From Fimbriimonadales bacterium (lineage in GTDB: Bacteria; Armatimonadota; Fimbriimonadia; Fimbriimonadales; GBS-DC), in the NCBI GenBank assembly GCA_026003075.1, contig BPGO01000015.1, positions 1 through 46,403 on the forward strand: a DNA stretch of 46,403 nucleotides. The letters run 5' to 3'. A model generated the notes under the pieces. The model worked only from the letters and a program-made list of their open reading frames with translations. It was not told the origin of the DNA and did no database searches. Of this stretch, positions 17,241 to 25,234 are shown one piece after another (position 1 is the first letter of the stretch; every line of letters starts with the position of its first letter). Position numbers and translations under genes: made by a program.

Positions 17241-18113
17241 TTAGATGCTAACGCCCCCACGCAGGCGCGCATACAGCACGCGCAGCATACCGCCGAGCCG
17301 TATCGCAGCGATGCAGAGCGCATACAGGATCGGGTTCAGCACCCCGCGATAGTGCTTGCGGTAGAACGCTTCCAGCGCGCGATGCGACTCGCGAAGCGCG
17401 CTCAGGCGCACCTGTTGCGTGCTTGCGCCCCCATGATGGAGAATCCGGACTTCGGACACGAAGTAGATTTTCCACCCTGCCTGCTTGATGCGGTAGCACC
17501 AGTCCACATCGTTGAAAAACAGGGGGAACGCTTCATCCATCAATCCAACCTGTTCGATAACAGCGCGAGGCGCCATCAAGAAAGTCGCCATCGGCTGATC
17601 GACTTCGGCAACCGTGTCGTAGGAGAACCAGCGCATCCGATAGCCGCCTAACTTGCGCGAATGGGGGAACAGCCGCGCCAGCCCCGTGACTTCACACAGC
17701 AGATTTACGGGTGTGGGGAACCCCCGTACCGAGGGCTGGACGCGCCCATCGGGGAAAATCTGCTTCGCACCGATGGCGCCCGCTTCCGGATGCGCCCGCA
17801 GGAACGCAATCGCCCTGTCCAGCGTGTCGGGGAAGACCTCCGTGTCCGGGTTCAGCAGCAACACGAACTCGCCCCGAGCGCGCTGCATCGCCTGATTGTT
17901 GCCCCGCGCGTAGCCGAGATTCTCAGCATTGGCAATCAGCACAACCTGCGGAAACTCCTGCCGCACCATCTCTGCACTGCCATCGTGGGAGGCGTTATCG
18001 ACGACGATGACCTCAAACGGCTCCGACGGCGGATGGTGGTAGATCGACTGCAGGCACGCGCGGAGCAGCGCGCGCGTGTTCCAGTTCACGATACAGATGC
18101 TCAGCGTCGGCAC
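17241..18113 (-). CDS. Family 2 glycosyltransferase
   Basis: Nucleotide-sugar-dependent glycosyltransferase of the GT-A fold, 290 residues. It has IVNWNTRALLRACLQS (10-25), VVDNASHDGS (36-45), NLGYARGNNQA (about 65-75) and the metal-binding LLNPDTEV (86-93). A C-terminal FFNDVDWCYRIKQAGW motif is also typical of rhamnosyltransferase-like members. No transmembrane anchor is obvious. It lies 3 nt after the proS stop and 9 nt before the longer alr start, so co-transcription with proS is likely. Acceptor and sugar cannot be read from sequence; cell-surface glycan synthesis is the usual role. Confidence 0.88.
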   Translation of the reverse strand: MPTLSICIVNWNTRALLRACLQSIYHHPPSEPFEVIVVDNASHDGSAEMVRQEFPQVVLIANAENLGYARGNNQAMQRARGEFVLLLNPDTEVFPDTLDRAIAFLRAHPEAGAIGAKQIFPDGRVQPSVRGFPTPVNLLCEVTGLARLFPHSRKLGGYRMRWFSYDTVAEVDQPMATFLMAPRAVIEQVGLMDEAFPLFFNDVDWCYRIKQAGWKIYFVSEVRILHHGGASTQQVRLSALRESHRALEAFYRKHYRGVLNPILYALCIAAIRLGGMLRVLYARLRGGVSI

Positions 18114-18116
18114 GGC

Positions 18117-19838
18117 TTAGAATGCCGCCTTCATCGCCCGCACACGCTCGGCAATTGTTTGCGCCGCCGTGTCCAGCGGCAACCGTTCCGCGTTTTTGTC
18201 CGTGCGCAGGCGCAGCTCTACCTGTCCGTCTTTCACCGCGCGCCCCACCACCACTTGAAGCGGAATGCCAATCAGGTCGGCGTCCTTGAACTTCACGCCG
18301 CTGCGCTCATCGCGGTCGTCGTAAAGCACCTCCACGCCTTGCGCCGTAAGCGTCTCATAGAGGCGTTCGGCGGCGGCGCGCTGTTCGGCATCTTCGGGGT
18401 TCACCAGAATCAGGATCACTTCGAACGGCGCGACGGTGATGGGGAAGCAGATGCCGTCCTCGTCGTGGTGCGCCTCCACAATCGCGGCGAGGCATCGGCT
18501 CACGCCAAGCCCGTAGCAGCCCATGATAATCGGCTTCTGGTTGCCGTCGGCGTCGGTGAACAGCGCGCCCATCGCCTGACTGTACTTGGCGCCGAGCTGG
18601 AAGATGTGCCCCACTTCGATGCCGCGTACCTCGCGCAACACGCCTTCGGGATGGCGTGGTGACGGGTCGCCTGCCTGCGCCATTCGCAGGTCTGCCCAGA
18701 TAGGCTCTGGGAAGTCGCGTCCCCAGCACACATGAATTAGGTGGGCGTCGGGTGCGTTTGCGCCTGTGATAAAGTCTTGCAGCCCTTTAAGCTCGTAATC
18801 GGCGTAGAGGGGTACTTCGGGGGGCAACCCCACGGGTCCTGCAAAGCCCACGGGCGCGTTGGTGAGCTGTTGGATGGTCGCGGCGTCGAGCATCTCCACG
18901 CGCTCGCCGTTCAGGGCGTGCATCAGTTTATAGGGGTTCAGCTCGCGGTCGCCGCGCACCAACGCCGCCACAGGCTTGCCGTCCACGCGCATCAAGAGTG
19001 TCTTCACGAGGCGGTCGGGCGTCGTATGCAGAAACGCGCAGACCTCTTCAACCGTTCGGGCGTTGGGCGTCACCACCTTTTGCGCAGGCGGAATGGTGTC
19101 TATTGGGGGCGGGGTGAGTTGGGGATCGGGCAATTCACATCGCTCCGCGTTGGCGGCATAGCCACTCTTGTCGCACTGAAGCACCTTGTCCTCGCCGCTC
19201 TCGGCGATAATCATGAACTCCTCGTTGCTGCCGCCGCCAATCGCGCCCGCCTCGGCGTCCACAATCAGCGTGGGCAGCCCCATGCGCTCGAACATACGGA
19301 TATAGGCGTTGCGCACCTTCTGGTACATCGTCTCCAGTGCGCCCTCGTCCGTATCGAAGCTGTAGCCGTCGTACATGATGAACTCGCGAGCGCGGATGAC
19401 ACCCCCACGCGGGCGCGGCTCGTCGCGGAACTTGGTCTGAATCTGATATAACAGCAATGGCATCTGTCGATAAGAGCTAACCGCGTGGCGCACGATGTCG
19501 GTAATCACCTCTTCGTGCGTGAAGCCCAGCGTGAAGGGGCGTTGATGACGGTCTTTGAGCTTGAACAGGATATCCAGCCCGCTGCGTCCCGTTTCATCCA
19601 GGAGCTCTTCAGGCACGAGCGCAGGCATAAACAGCTCAACGCCGCCAATCCGATCGCTCTCCTCGCGCACGATTTGCTCAATTTTGCGGATCACACGCCA
19701 GCCAAGCGGGAGATAGGTATAGACGCCGGCGGCGAGTTTGCGAATAAATCCTCCTCTAAGCAGCAACCGATGGCTCGGCAACTCCGCTTCCGCGGGCGCC
19801 TCGCGCAAAGTGGGCAGAAAATAGTGCGATGCTCGCAT
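18117..19838 (-). CDS. proS: Prolyl-tRNA synthetase, bacterial type
   Basis: Class II synthetase charging tRNA-Pro, 573 residues. Landmarks are GGFIRKLAAGVYTYLPLG (near 25-42), motif 2 KFRDEPRPRGG, the editing insertion domain in the middle (about 230-390), motif 3 in GCYGLGVSRCLAA, and the C-terminal anticodon-binding domain (DDRDERSGVKFKDADLIG region). The frame is open upstream to 19997, but ATG 19838 begins the usual MRASHYFLPT and follows GGAGG. The length matches the bacterial type with the INS domain. The GT2 and alr genes follow on the same strand. Confidence 0.95.
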   Translation of the reverse strand: MRASHYFLPTLREAPAEAELPSHRLLLRGGFIRKLAAGVYTYLPLGWRVIRKIEQIVREESDRIGGVELFMPALVPEELLDETGRSGLDILFKLKDRHQRPFTLGFTHEEVITDIVRHAVSSYRQMPLLLYQIQTKFRDEPRPRGGVIRAREFIMYDGYSFDTDEGALETMYQKVRNAYIRMFERMGLPTLIVDAEAGAIGGGSNEEFMIIAESGEDKVLQCDKSGYAANAERCELPDPQLTPPPIDTIPPAQKVVTPNARTVEEVCAFLHTTPDRLVKTLLMRVDGKPVAALVRGDRELNPYKLMHALNGERVEMLDAATIQQLTNAPVGFAGPVGLPPEVPLYADYELKGLQDFITGANAPDAHLIHVCWGRDFPEPIWADLRMAQAGDPSPRHPEGVLREVRGIEVGHIFQLGAKYSQAMGALFTDADGNQKPIIMGCYGLGVSRCLAAIVEAHHDEDGICFPITVAPFEVILILVNPEDAEQRAAAERLYETLTAQGVEVLYDDRDERSGVKFKDADLIGIPLQVVVGRAVKDGQVELRLRTDKNAERLPLDTAAQTIAERVRAMKAAF

Positions 19839-19966
19839 GGTACCTCCGTTTCTGTGCGAGGGATAGTGTACCATGCGTGCGGGGTTGAGAGGATTGCTGT
19901 ATCTCGCCCCAACCAAATTGGCGGAAAATCGCGCTCCCCACGCGCGGTATCTTCGCCGATTGCTCG

Positions 19967-20008
19967 CTCGGCTCGGAAGGACAAAATTTCCTGCCACTCC
20001 GAGCCGAG
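19967..20008 (-). terminator. Strong hairpin after the isomerase gene
   Basis: CTCGGCTCGGA (19967-19977) pairs perfectly with TCCGAGCCGAG (19998-20008) over 11 bp, and an inner AGGA/TCCT can extend it. It lies 40 bases downstream of the TIM-barrel gene stop on the minus strand. The rest of the 210-base gap up to proS holds nothing recognisable. Confidence 0.55.
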
Positions 20009-20048
20009 GGCGAGGGAGCTACCATACCGATTTCGGGGTTTCAGCGAC

Positions 20049-21086
20049 CTATTTTCGCTCGAACGCGGCGTCGAACGCCACGCGCGACGGCTCAAAGTCG
20101 ATGTGGCGCACAAATTGGCACGCCTCACGCGCGCCGTGTTCCCGATCCATGCCACTGTCTTCCCATTCCACCGAGAGCGGACCTTGGTAGCCAATCTCGT
20201 TCAGGGCGCGGATAATCTCTTCAAAGTCAATCGAGCCGCGTCCGGGCGAGCGGAAGTCCCAGTACCGTCGCGAATCGCCGAAGTTCAGGTGCCCGCCGAA
20301 TACTCCCGAAAGGCGCGGCGTATCCGACCACCAGACATCTTTCACATGCATATGGAAGATTCGGTCGCGGAATCGTCGGATGAACGCCACATAGTCCACC
20401 CCTTGATAGCCTAAATGGCTGGGGTCGTAGTTGAACCCGAAGCGCGGATGCCCACCCACTGCTTCAATCGCGCGTTCGGCGGTCACGATGTCGTAGGCGA
20501 TTTCGGTGGGGTGCACCTCCAGCGCGAAGTAGACATCTTCCTGCTCGAACACATCTAAGATGGGCTTCCAGCGGGCGGCGAAATCGGCGAAGCCTTTCTC
20601 CACCAGGTCGGGCGGATTTGGGGGAAACGAGTAGAGGTAGTACCAGATGCTGCTGCCCGTGAAACCGTTGACCACCACGCGCGTGAGTTGCTGTTTCACC
20701 GTGTCTGGTGCGCATTGGAACAGTTTTCGCGCGGCGCGGGCGGTGTTTTTCATCTCTTCCGCAGCGCGCTGCCGCACGCCCTCCGGGTTTCCATCGCCCC
20801 ACACGCGCGGGGGCAGGATCGCACGGTGTCGTTCGTCAATCTGGTCGCACACCGCCTGTCCCACCAGGTGGTTGCTAATCGCGAAACACTTCAGCCCGTA
20901 CTTGCCCAGAATCTCCCAACGCGATTCGCAATAGCCGTCCTGCGTGAGGGCTTTCTCCACATCGAAGTGGTCGCCCCAGCAGGCAAGTTCCAGACCGTCG
21001 TAGCCGAACTCTTTGGCTTTCTGCGCCATCGTCTCAAGGGGCAGGTCTGCCCACTGTCCTGTAAAAAGCGTCACTGGTCGCGCCAT
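20049..21086 (-). CDS. Sugar phosphate isomerase/epimerase-like TIM barrel
   Basis: Predicted metal-dependent TIM-barrel enzyme of the AP endonuclease 2/xylose isomerase-like family, 345 residues. Metal-ligand segments are visible: [33 protein letters not shown] and a C-terminal LSVEWED. The ATG at 21086 gives [12 protein letters not shown], a normal beginning; the upstream extension has no family character. GGAGG lies 12 nt before the ATG. The gene diverges from fic across about 70 bases. The family covers many sugar and inositol enzymes, so the substrate is unknown. Confidence 0.86.
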   Translation of the reverse strand: MARPVTLFTGQWADLPLETMAQKAKEFGYDGLELACWGDHFDVEKALTQDGYCESRWEILGKYGLKCFAISNHLVGQAVCDQIDERHRAILPPRVWGDGNPEGVRQRAAEEMKNTARAARKLFQCAPDTVKQQLTRVVVNGFTGSSIWYYLYSFPPNPPDLVEKGFADFAARWKPILDVFEQEDVYFALEVHPTEIAYDIVTAERAIEAVGGHPRFGFNYDPSHLGYQGVDYVAFIRRFRDRIFHMHVKDVWWSDTPRLSGVFGGHLNFGDSRRYWDFRSPGRGSIDFEEIIRALNEIGYQGPLSVEWEDSGMDREHGAREACQFVRHIDFEPSRVAFDAAFERK

Positions 21087-21132
21087 CGTTCGGAAACCTC
21101 CACGCAGATAGTTCACGCTGCGGAGGCGATTT

Positions 21133-21151
21133 CCTGCTAAGCAGGTACAAT
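21133..21151 (+). promoter_or_regulatory. Fic promoter with operator-like palindrome
   Basis: CCTGCT-A-AGCAGG (21133-21145) is a perfect 13-base palindrome directly against TACAAT (21146-21151), which is followed by 6 nt and the GTG at 21158. A protein bound there would block RNA polymerase. It also lies in the divergent gap with the isomerase gene. Confidence 0.5.
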
Positions 21152-21157
21152 CCTGTT

Positions 21158-22030
21158 GTGGAGGCATGGGGACGGTTGGAACGGATAGGGCAAGGCGAGG
21201 CGTCTTACTGGGCGTTCATTCCCAACCCACTGCCGCCGCCGTTCCAGTACGACGCGACGCTGATTAACGCGCTCTCGGAAGCCGATCGCGCTTTGGGGGA
21301 ACTGGCGGGTCTGGGACGCACGCTCGCAAATCCCTATTTGCTGGCGCGTCCACTGATGGCGCGTGAGGCGGTCTTGTCCTCGCGGATTGAGGGGGCGCAG
21401 GCTGATTTGTTTGACCTTTATGCTTATAAGGCAGCGCAGCCCGCTCTGCCAGGTTTCGCTATCGCTAACGACACCCGCGAGGTCTATCAGTATGTGCAGG
21501 CGCTGGAATGCGGTTTGCAACGCTTGCAGGAACTGCCGATGAGCTTGCGTCTGATTCGGGAAATCCATCGCGTGCTGCTGCGGGGCGTGCGCGGCGAGTA
21601 TACCGCGCCGGGCGAGTTCCGCACGACCCAAAACGGGATTGGCGCTCCCGGCTGCACGCTGAACGAGGCGCGCTATGTCCCTCCACCTCCCGACGCCATG
21701 CGCGACTGCCTGTATCAGCCCAATGAACATCCACCCCTCGTCCGACTGGCGTGGATTCATTACCAGTTCGAGGCAATCCACCCCTTTATTGATGGTAACG
21801 AGCGTATTGGACGCCTGCTTCTCATCTTGCTCATGGTTCACTGGAACCTATTGCCCACGCCGCTGCTCTATCTCAGCGAATATTTCGAGCGTCATCGAGG
21901 CGAGTATTACGACTTGCTGCAAGCGGTTAGTGAACGGGGCGCATGGCGCGAATGGACACTGTTCTTCCTGCAAGGTGTCCAGGGGCAGGCGCAGAATCCC
22001 GAGGCAAGAGCAATACTCCACAGCGATTAG
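21158..22030 (+). CDS. Fic-family protein with inhibitory helix motif, short form
   Basis: Fic enzymes usually AMPylate proteins. The 290-residue product has the N-terminal inhibitory motif S-x3-E-G in SSRIEG (74-79) and the Fic loop [12 protein letters not shown] (208-219). The consensus HPFx(D/E)GNGRxxR is matched except that Glu215 replaces the usual Gly. The family often continues with a winged-helix C-terminus (about 370 residues), which is missing: the frame stops after AILHSD. GTG 21158 lies 6 nt after TACAAT, so translation is probably leaderless. No toxin-antitoxin partner is adjacent. It may be an autoinhibited or weakened AMPylase; activity is not assured. Confidence 0.85.
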   Translation: MEAWGRLERIGQGEASYWAFIPNPLPPPFQYDATLINALSEADRALGELAGLGRTLANPYLLARPLMAREAVLSSRIEGAQADLFDLYAYKAAQPALPGFAIANDTREVYQYVQALECGLQRLQELPMSLRLIREIHRVLLRGVRGEYTAPGEFRTTQNGIGAPGCTLNEARYVPPPPDAMRDCLYQPNEHPPLVRLAWIHYQFEAIHPFIDGNERIGRLLLILLMVHWNLLPTPLLYLSEYFERHRGEYYDLLQAVSERGAWREWTLFFLQGVQGQAQNPEARAILHSD

Positions 22031-22035
22031 CCACG

Positions 22036-22096
22036 AAAGAAAACAAAAGTTTCTTTGGGCGCACGAAAAGAAACAAAACCGCCCCAAAAGTTTCTT
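22036..22096. repeat. A-rich segment with two inverted repeats
   Basis: AAAGAAA/TTTCTTT (22036-22042 and 22050-22056) and AAGAAAC/GTTTCTT (22069-22075 and 22090-22096) form two small hairpins, and the left arms resemble each other as direct repeats. Base composition differs sharply from the GC-rich surroundings. It follows the early Fic stop. Confidence 0.5.
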
Positions 22097-22178
22097 AAGG
22101 GAGGAGCAATGGCGCCGCCCCGCTTCCACGCGGTGGGGATGGGGATGAGGGCGAACGGTGTTTCCCTCCGGATCCCTC

Positions 22179-22206
22179 TTGACTTAACCCTGATGCATGG
22201 TATAAT
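22179..22206 (+). promoter_or_regulatory. Sigma-70-type promoter for the tlpA-infC operon
   Basis: TTGACT (22179-22184), a 16-nt spacer and TATAAT (22201-22206). It is the cleanest -35/-10 pair in the window. Transcription would begin near 22213, giving a short leader with GGAGG at 22216-22220. Confidence 0.75.
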
Positions 22207-22225
22207 AAAGTCATCGGAGGCGATG

Positions 22226-22738
22226 ATGAAGCGGTATATCCTGCCTTTGGCGTTGTTGGGCGTCGCGGTGTTCCTGTACGCGACGATGCCGTCAAGTGCG
22301 CAACTGCGCGTCGGGCAAAAGATGCCTGAAATGACCTTCAAAGACCTCAAAGGTAACGAGGTCAAAATCGGCGGCAAACAGGACAAGGTTTATTTGGTCG
22401 ACTTCTGGGCGACCTGGTGCGGTCCGTGCCGCGCCGCGATTCCCTACCTACAGGAGCTGCACAACAAGTATAAAGATCGCGGTCTGGTGGTGGTAGGCGT
22501 TGCGCTCGATTCAGGCACTGCCGATGAGGTGCGCGCGTTCGTGGAGCAGAACAAGATGACCTATCCCGTTGTCGTACCACCAAACGAGTCGGAAGTGATG
22601 CGCCGAGCGCGCGTCAAAGCCTTCCCCACGATGTACATCGTGGATAAGAAGGGCGTCATTCGCTACGCGGAGGAGGGTTTCGCCCCTGAAGTGATGGAGG
22701 ACATCCTCCGTGTCATCGGTCAGGCGATGATCGAGTAA
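22226..22738 (+). CDS. TlpA/ResA-like exported thiol-disulfide protein
   Basis: Thioredoxin-fold protein of 170 residues with an N-terminal signal or anchor (MKRYILPLALLGVAVFLYA). The redox motif WCGPC lies at 64-68 and the cis-Pro segment FPTMYIVD near 127-134. This arrangement is that of TlpA/ResA proteins, which reduce disulfides outside the cytoplasm, for example in cytochrome c maturation. The start may be ATG 22223 or 22226; the latter is better spaced from GGAGG. infC follows after 20 nt with no promoter of its own visible, so tlpA heads the infC-rpmI-rplT-pheS run, an uncommon pairing. Confidence 0.88.
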   Translation: MKRYILPLALLGVAVFLYATMPSSAQLRVGQKMPEMTFKDLKGNEVKIGGKQDKVYLVDFWATWCGPCRAAIPYLQELHNKYKDRGLVVVGVALDSGTADEVRAFVEQNKMTYPVVVPPNESEVMRRARVKAFPTMYIVDKKGVIRYAEEGFAPEVMEDILRVIGQAMIE

Positions 22739-22758
22739 GCAGCAAGGGGGAACAAACC

Positions 22759-23430
22759 ATTCAGAAGGAACTGAGAATCAATAATCGCATCCGCGCCAAG
22801 GAAGTGCGGGTCATCGATGTAGACGGCAAGCAGTTGGGCGTGATGCACATTCGTCGCGCCCTCAAAATCGCCCAGGAACAGGGCTTAGACCTTGTAGAAG
22901 TTGCGCCGACGGCGAACCCGCCCGTGTGCCGCATCTTAGACTACGGGCGCTATCGCTACGAACAGGAAAAACTGGCGAAGGAAGCCAAGAAGAAGCAAAA
23001 AGGCGGCGATGTGAAAACCATCCGCCTCCGACCCGCCATTGGCGCACACGATATCGAAACGAAAGTGCGCAACGCCACCGAATTCTTGGAAGATGGCGAT
23101 AAGGTAAAATTCGTGGTCATCTTTCGCAGTCGCGAGTTCGGGCGACCCCAAGTCGCGGAACAGTTGCTGCGTAAAATCGCAACGGCGCTGGAAGAACACG
23201 GCGTAATTGAAAAGCAGCCCGCCATGGACGGCAGGCAGATGGTGATGATTATTGCACCTGCCAAAAAGCCTGCTCCGAAGCCGAAACCAGCGCCCACCAG
23301 CGAAGGAGGTTCAACGAATGTCCAAAAACAAAATGAAGACGAGCAAAACCGCAGCCAAGCGGTTCAAACGCACAGCGACGGGCAAACTGATGCACAAGAA
23401 AGCCGGGAACAGTCACCTGTTCCTGAGTAA
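22759..23430 (+). CDS. infC: Translation initiation factor IF-3, ATT start
   Basis: IF-3 binds the 30S subunit and controls start-codon choice. The conserved N-terminus KELRINNRIRAKEVRVID begins upstream of the first ATG/GTG, and the only good start is ATT at 22759, eight bases after GGGGG. An AUU start for infC, permitting autoregulation, is known from Escherichia coli. The 223-residue product has both IF-3 domains (VVEVAPTANPPVCRILDYG type linker region near 40-60, then KTIRLRPAIGAHD). The last 45 or so residues are a Lys/Pro stretch and an acidic, Gln-rich tail. The final 113 nt overlap rpmI in another frame. GTG at 22804 would cut the conserved N-terminus. Confidence 0.88.
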   Translation: MQKELRINNRIRAKEVRVIDVDGKQLGVMHIRRALKIAQEQGLDLVEVAPTANPPVCRILDYGRYRYEQEKLAKEAKKKQKGGDVKTIRLRPAIGAHDIETKVRNATEFLEDGDKVKFVVIFRSREFGRPQVAEQLLRKIATALEEHGVIEKQPAMDGRQMVMIIAPAKKPAPKPKPAPTSEGGSTNVQKQNEDEQNRSQAVQTHSDGQTDAQESREQSPVPE

Positions 23431-23521
23431 ATCGCCCGCGCGCAAACGCCGACTCGACCTTGAGGATGAACTCTTCAAGGGCGAATACAAGCGTATCAAT
23501 CGCCTTTTAGCAGGTAAGTAA
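23318..23521 (+). CDS. rpmI: 50S ribosomal protein L35
   Basis: Small basic ribosomal protein, 67 residues, [19 protein letters not shown], with the L35 signature through [17 protein letters not shown] 23318 follows AAGGAGGT (23303-23310). The first 113 nt overlap the 3' end of infC in the +1 frame, so its ribosome binding site and start are inside infC. rplT follows after 14 nt. The infC-rpmI-rplT order is conserved in bacteria. Confidence 0.95.
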   Translation: MSKNKMKTSKTAAKRFKRTATGKLMHKKAGNSHLFLSKSPARKRRLDLEDELFKGEYKRINRLLAGK

Positions 23522-23535
23522 GGAGGAGAACAATC

Positions 23536-23886
23536 ATGGCGCGAGTGAAAGGTGGAACGGTGACCCGCCGTCGCCACAAGAAGATTCTGAAACTGGCTGA
23601 AGGCTACTACGGTGCAAAAAGCCGCCTATTCCGCAAGGCGAACGAGCAGGTGATGAAGTCGCTCCAGTATGCCTATCGCGACCGCAGGCAACGCAAGCGC
23701 GACTTCCGACGCCTGTGGATTACCCGCATCAATGCGGCATGCCGCCTGCACGGAATCCGTTACCACGAGTTCATCCACGCACTCCACGAACGAGGTATCG
23801 AGGTCAACCGCAAGCAACTCTCGGAAATGGCAATCCACGACCCCGAAGCGTTCAAGATGCTCGTGGACTCCGTGCGCCCTTCGTAG
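23536..23886 (+). CDS. rplT: 50S ribosomal protein L20
   Basis: rRNA-binding protein needed for 50S assembly, 116 residues. [33 protein letters not shown] is close to the family consensus (only a part is quoted: [16 protein letters not shown]). AAGGAGGAG precedes the start. In many bacteria L20 represses its own operon; no typical pseudoknot was identified here by eye. pheS follows after 33 nt. Confidence 0.96.
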   Translation: MARVKGGTVTRRRHKKILKLAEGYYGAKSRLFRKANEQVMKSLQYAYRDRRQRKRDFRRLWITRINAACRLHGIRYHEFIHALHERGIEVNRKQLSEMAIHDPEAFKMLVDSVRPS

Positions 23887-23919
23887 CCGAAGAGGCGGGA
23901 CACCTAAGCCCGACAGGCG

Positions 23920-24924
23920 ATGCACCCTATTCAGCAACTCTTAGCAGAAGCGGAGCAGGCAATTGCGCAAGCGACCTCCACCGCCGAATTGCAAGCGGTG
24001 GAGACGCACTACATGGGCAAAAAGGGCGCCATTAGCCAACTCTTACGACAGGTGGGCACGCTGCCCCCAGAGGAGCGACCCGCGTTCGGGCAACAGGTGA
24101 ACGCGGTGCGTGCGCACCTTGAACAGCGATTCGCCGAACGACGCGCCGAACTGGAGCAGCTCGAACTCGCCCAGCGCATCGAAGCGGAACGGCTGGACAT
24201 CACCCTGCCCGGCACGCCGCTGCGCCCGGCACGCCTGCATCCGCTAACGCTTACCATGCGCCGCGTGAAAGCCGCGCTCATCGGGCTGGGCTTCGAGTTC
24301 GTCGAAGGCTACGACTTGGAACAGTTCCGCTACAACTTTGGCGCACTCAACTACCCCGAAGACCATCCCGCTATGGACGAGCAGAATTCGTTCCATATCG
24401 CGCCCGGCTACCTCTTGCGCACGCAGACGACCTCGATTCAAGGACGCATCTTCGAGCAACTCCAGCGCGGCGAGCGCCAACTGCCTCTGCGCATCGCGAC
24501 GATCGGGCGCTGCTACCGCTACGAGAATGTGGACGCCACGCACTCCCACACTTTCCACCAAGTGGACGCTTTTATGGTCGATGAAGGGGTCAGCATGGCG
24601 CATTTGAAGGGCGTGCTGACGCAGTTTGCCCAGCTGATGTTCGGCGCCGAAGTGCGGGTGCGTTTCCGCCCCGACTTTTTCCCGTTTGTGGAGCCGGGGG
24701 TGGACTTCGCCATCTCTTGGAAAGGCGGCTGGCTGGAGCTGGGCGGTGCCGGGCTGATCCATCCGAATATTCTGGAACGCTACGGCATCGACACGGAACG
24801 CTACAGTGGCTTTGCCTTCGGATTGGGCATCGAGCGTATCCCGATGCTCCAATACGGCGTGGACGACCTGCGCCTGTTTTTGGAGAACGATTTGCGCTTT
24901 CTGGAGCAGTTCCCCATTCTGTAG
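23920..24924 (+). CDS. pheS: Phenylalanyl-tRNA synthetase alpha subunit
   Basis: Catalytic subunit of the alpha2-beta2 enzyme that charges tRNA-Phe, 334 residues. It has an N-terminal coiled coil with YMGKKGAISQLLRQV, HPLTLTMRRVK, DEQNSFHI, motif 2 region RYENVDATHSHTFHQVDAF, and motif 3 FGLGIERIPML near the C-terminus. The usual downstream partner pheT is not present: the next gene is on the opposite strand 28 bases away, so the beta subunit must be encoded elsewhere. The ribosome binding site is weak (GACAGGCG). Confidence 0.95.
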   Translation: MHPIQQLLAEAEQAIAQATSTAELQAVETHYMGKKGAISQLLRQVGTLPPEERPAFGQQVNAVRAHLEQRFAERRAELEQLELAQRIEAERLDITLPGTPLRPARLHPLTLTMRRVKAALIGLGFEFVEGYDLEQFRYNFGALNYPEDHPAMDEQNSFHIAPGYLLRTQTTSIQGRIFEQLQRGERQLPLRIATIGRCYRYENVDATHSHTFHQVDAFMVDEGVSMAHLKGVLTQFAQLMFGAEVRVRFRPDFFPFVEPGVDFAISWKGGWLELGGAGLIHPNILERYGIDTERYSGFAFGLGIERIPMLQYGVDDLRLFLENDLRFLEQFPIL

Positions 24925-24952
24925 CGCGGGCGTACTGTAGAGCAAACGATAC

Positions 24953-25234
24953 CTAATCGTTAACGGCGTGCAGTGCTTCCTGCAGGATGCGCTCTTCAAC
25001 CTTAGTTTTCAGTACGCGATCGAGGCTGTGACGCTTGAGTGCCATGCGCACACACGCGGCTTGAGGGCACAGGTACGCGCCTCGTCCGGGCAGTTTTTGG
25101 GTGGGGTCGAACTGCACTTGAAGCGTATGGGGGACGCGCACGAAGCGCAGGAGTTCGGATTTGGGAGCGGTGCGCCGACACGCAGCGCACCGCCGAAATG
25201 GGCTATGCGGACTTCTCTTTCTCGGCTTTGGCAA
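24953..25234 (-). CDS. ylxR: YlxR-family RNA-binding protein (DUF448)
   Basis: Small protein usually encoded between nusA and infB. From TTG 25234 the product has 93 residues and the family motifs RRCAACRR (about 15-22), LLRFVRV and GRGAYLCP with a following conserved Cys. No ATG or GTG lies between the nusA stop and the RRCAACRR motif. TTG 25234, inside nusA and preceded by GGAGGAGG, gives the family-like start MPKPRKRSP. The two genes therefore overlap by 32 nt. infB, the usual next gene, is absent here. Confidence 0.85.
   Translation of the reverse strand: MPKPRKRSPHSPFRRCAACRRTAPKSELLRFVRVPHTLQVQFDPTQKLPGRGAYLCPQAACVRMALKRHSLDRVLKTKVEERILQEALHAVND

Noticed and set aside
17661..18662. Long plus-strand open frame opposite GT2 and proS
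   Set aside because: Both minus-strand genes are certain. The plus frame spans their boundary and has no family features.
21158..22030. Fic as the toxin of a toxin-antitoxin pair
   Set aside because: No small partner gene is adjacent, and the inhibitory motif is within the protein itself.
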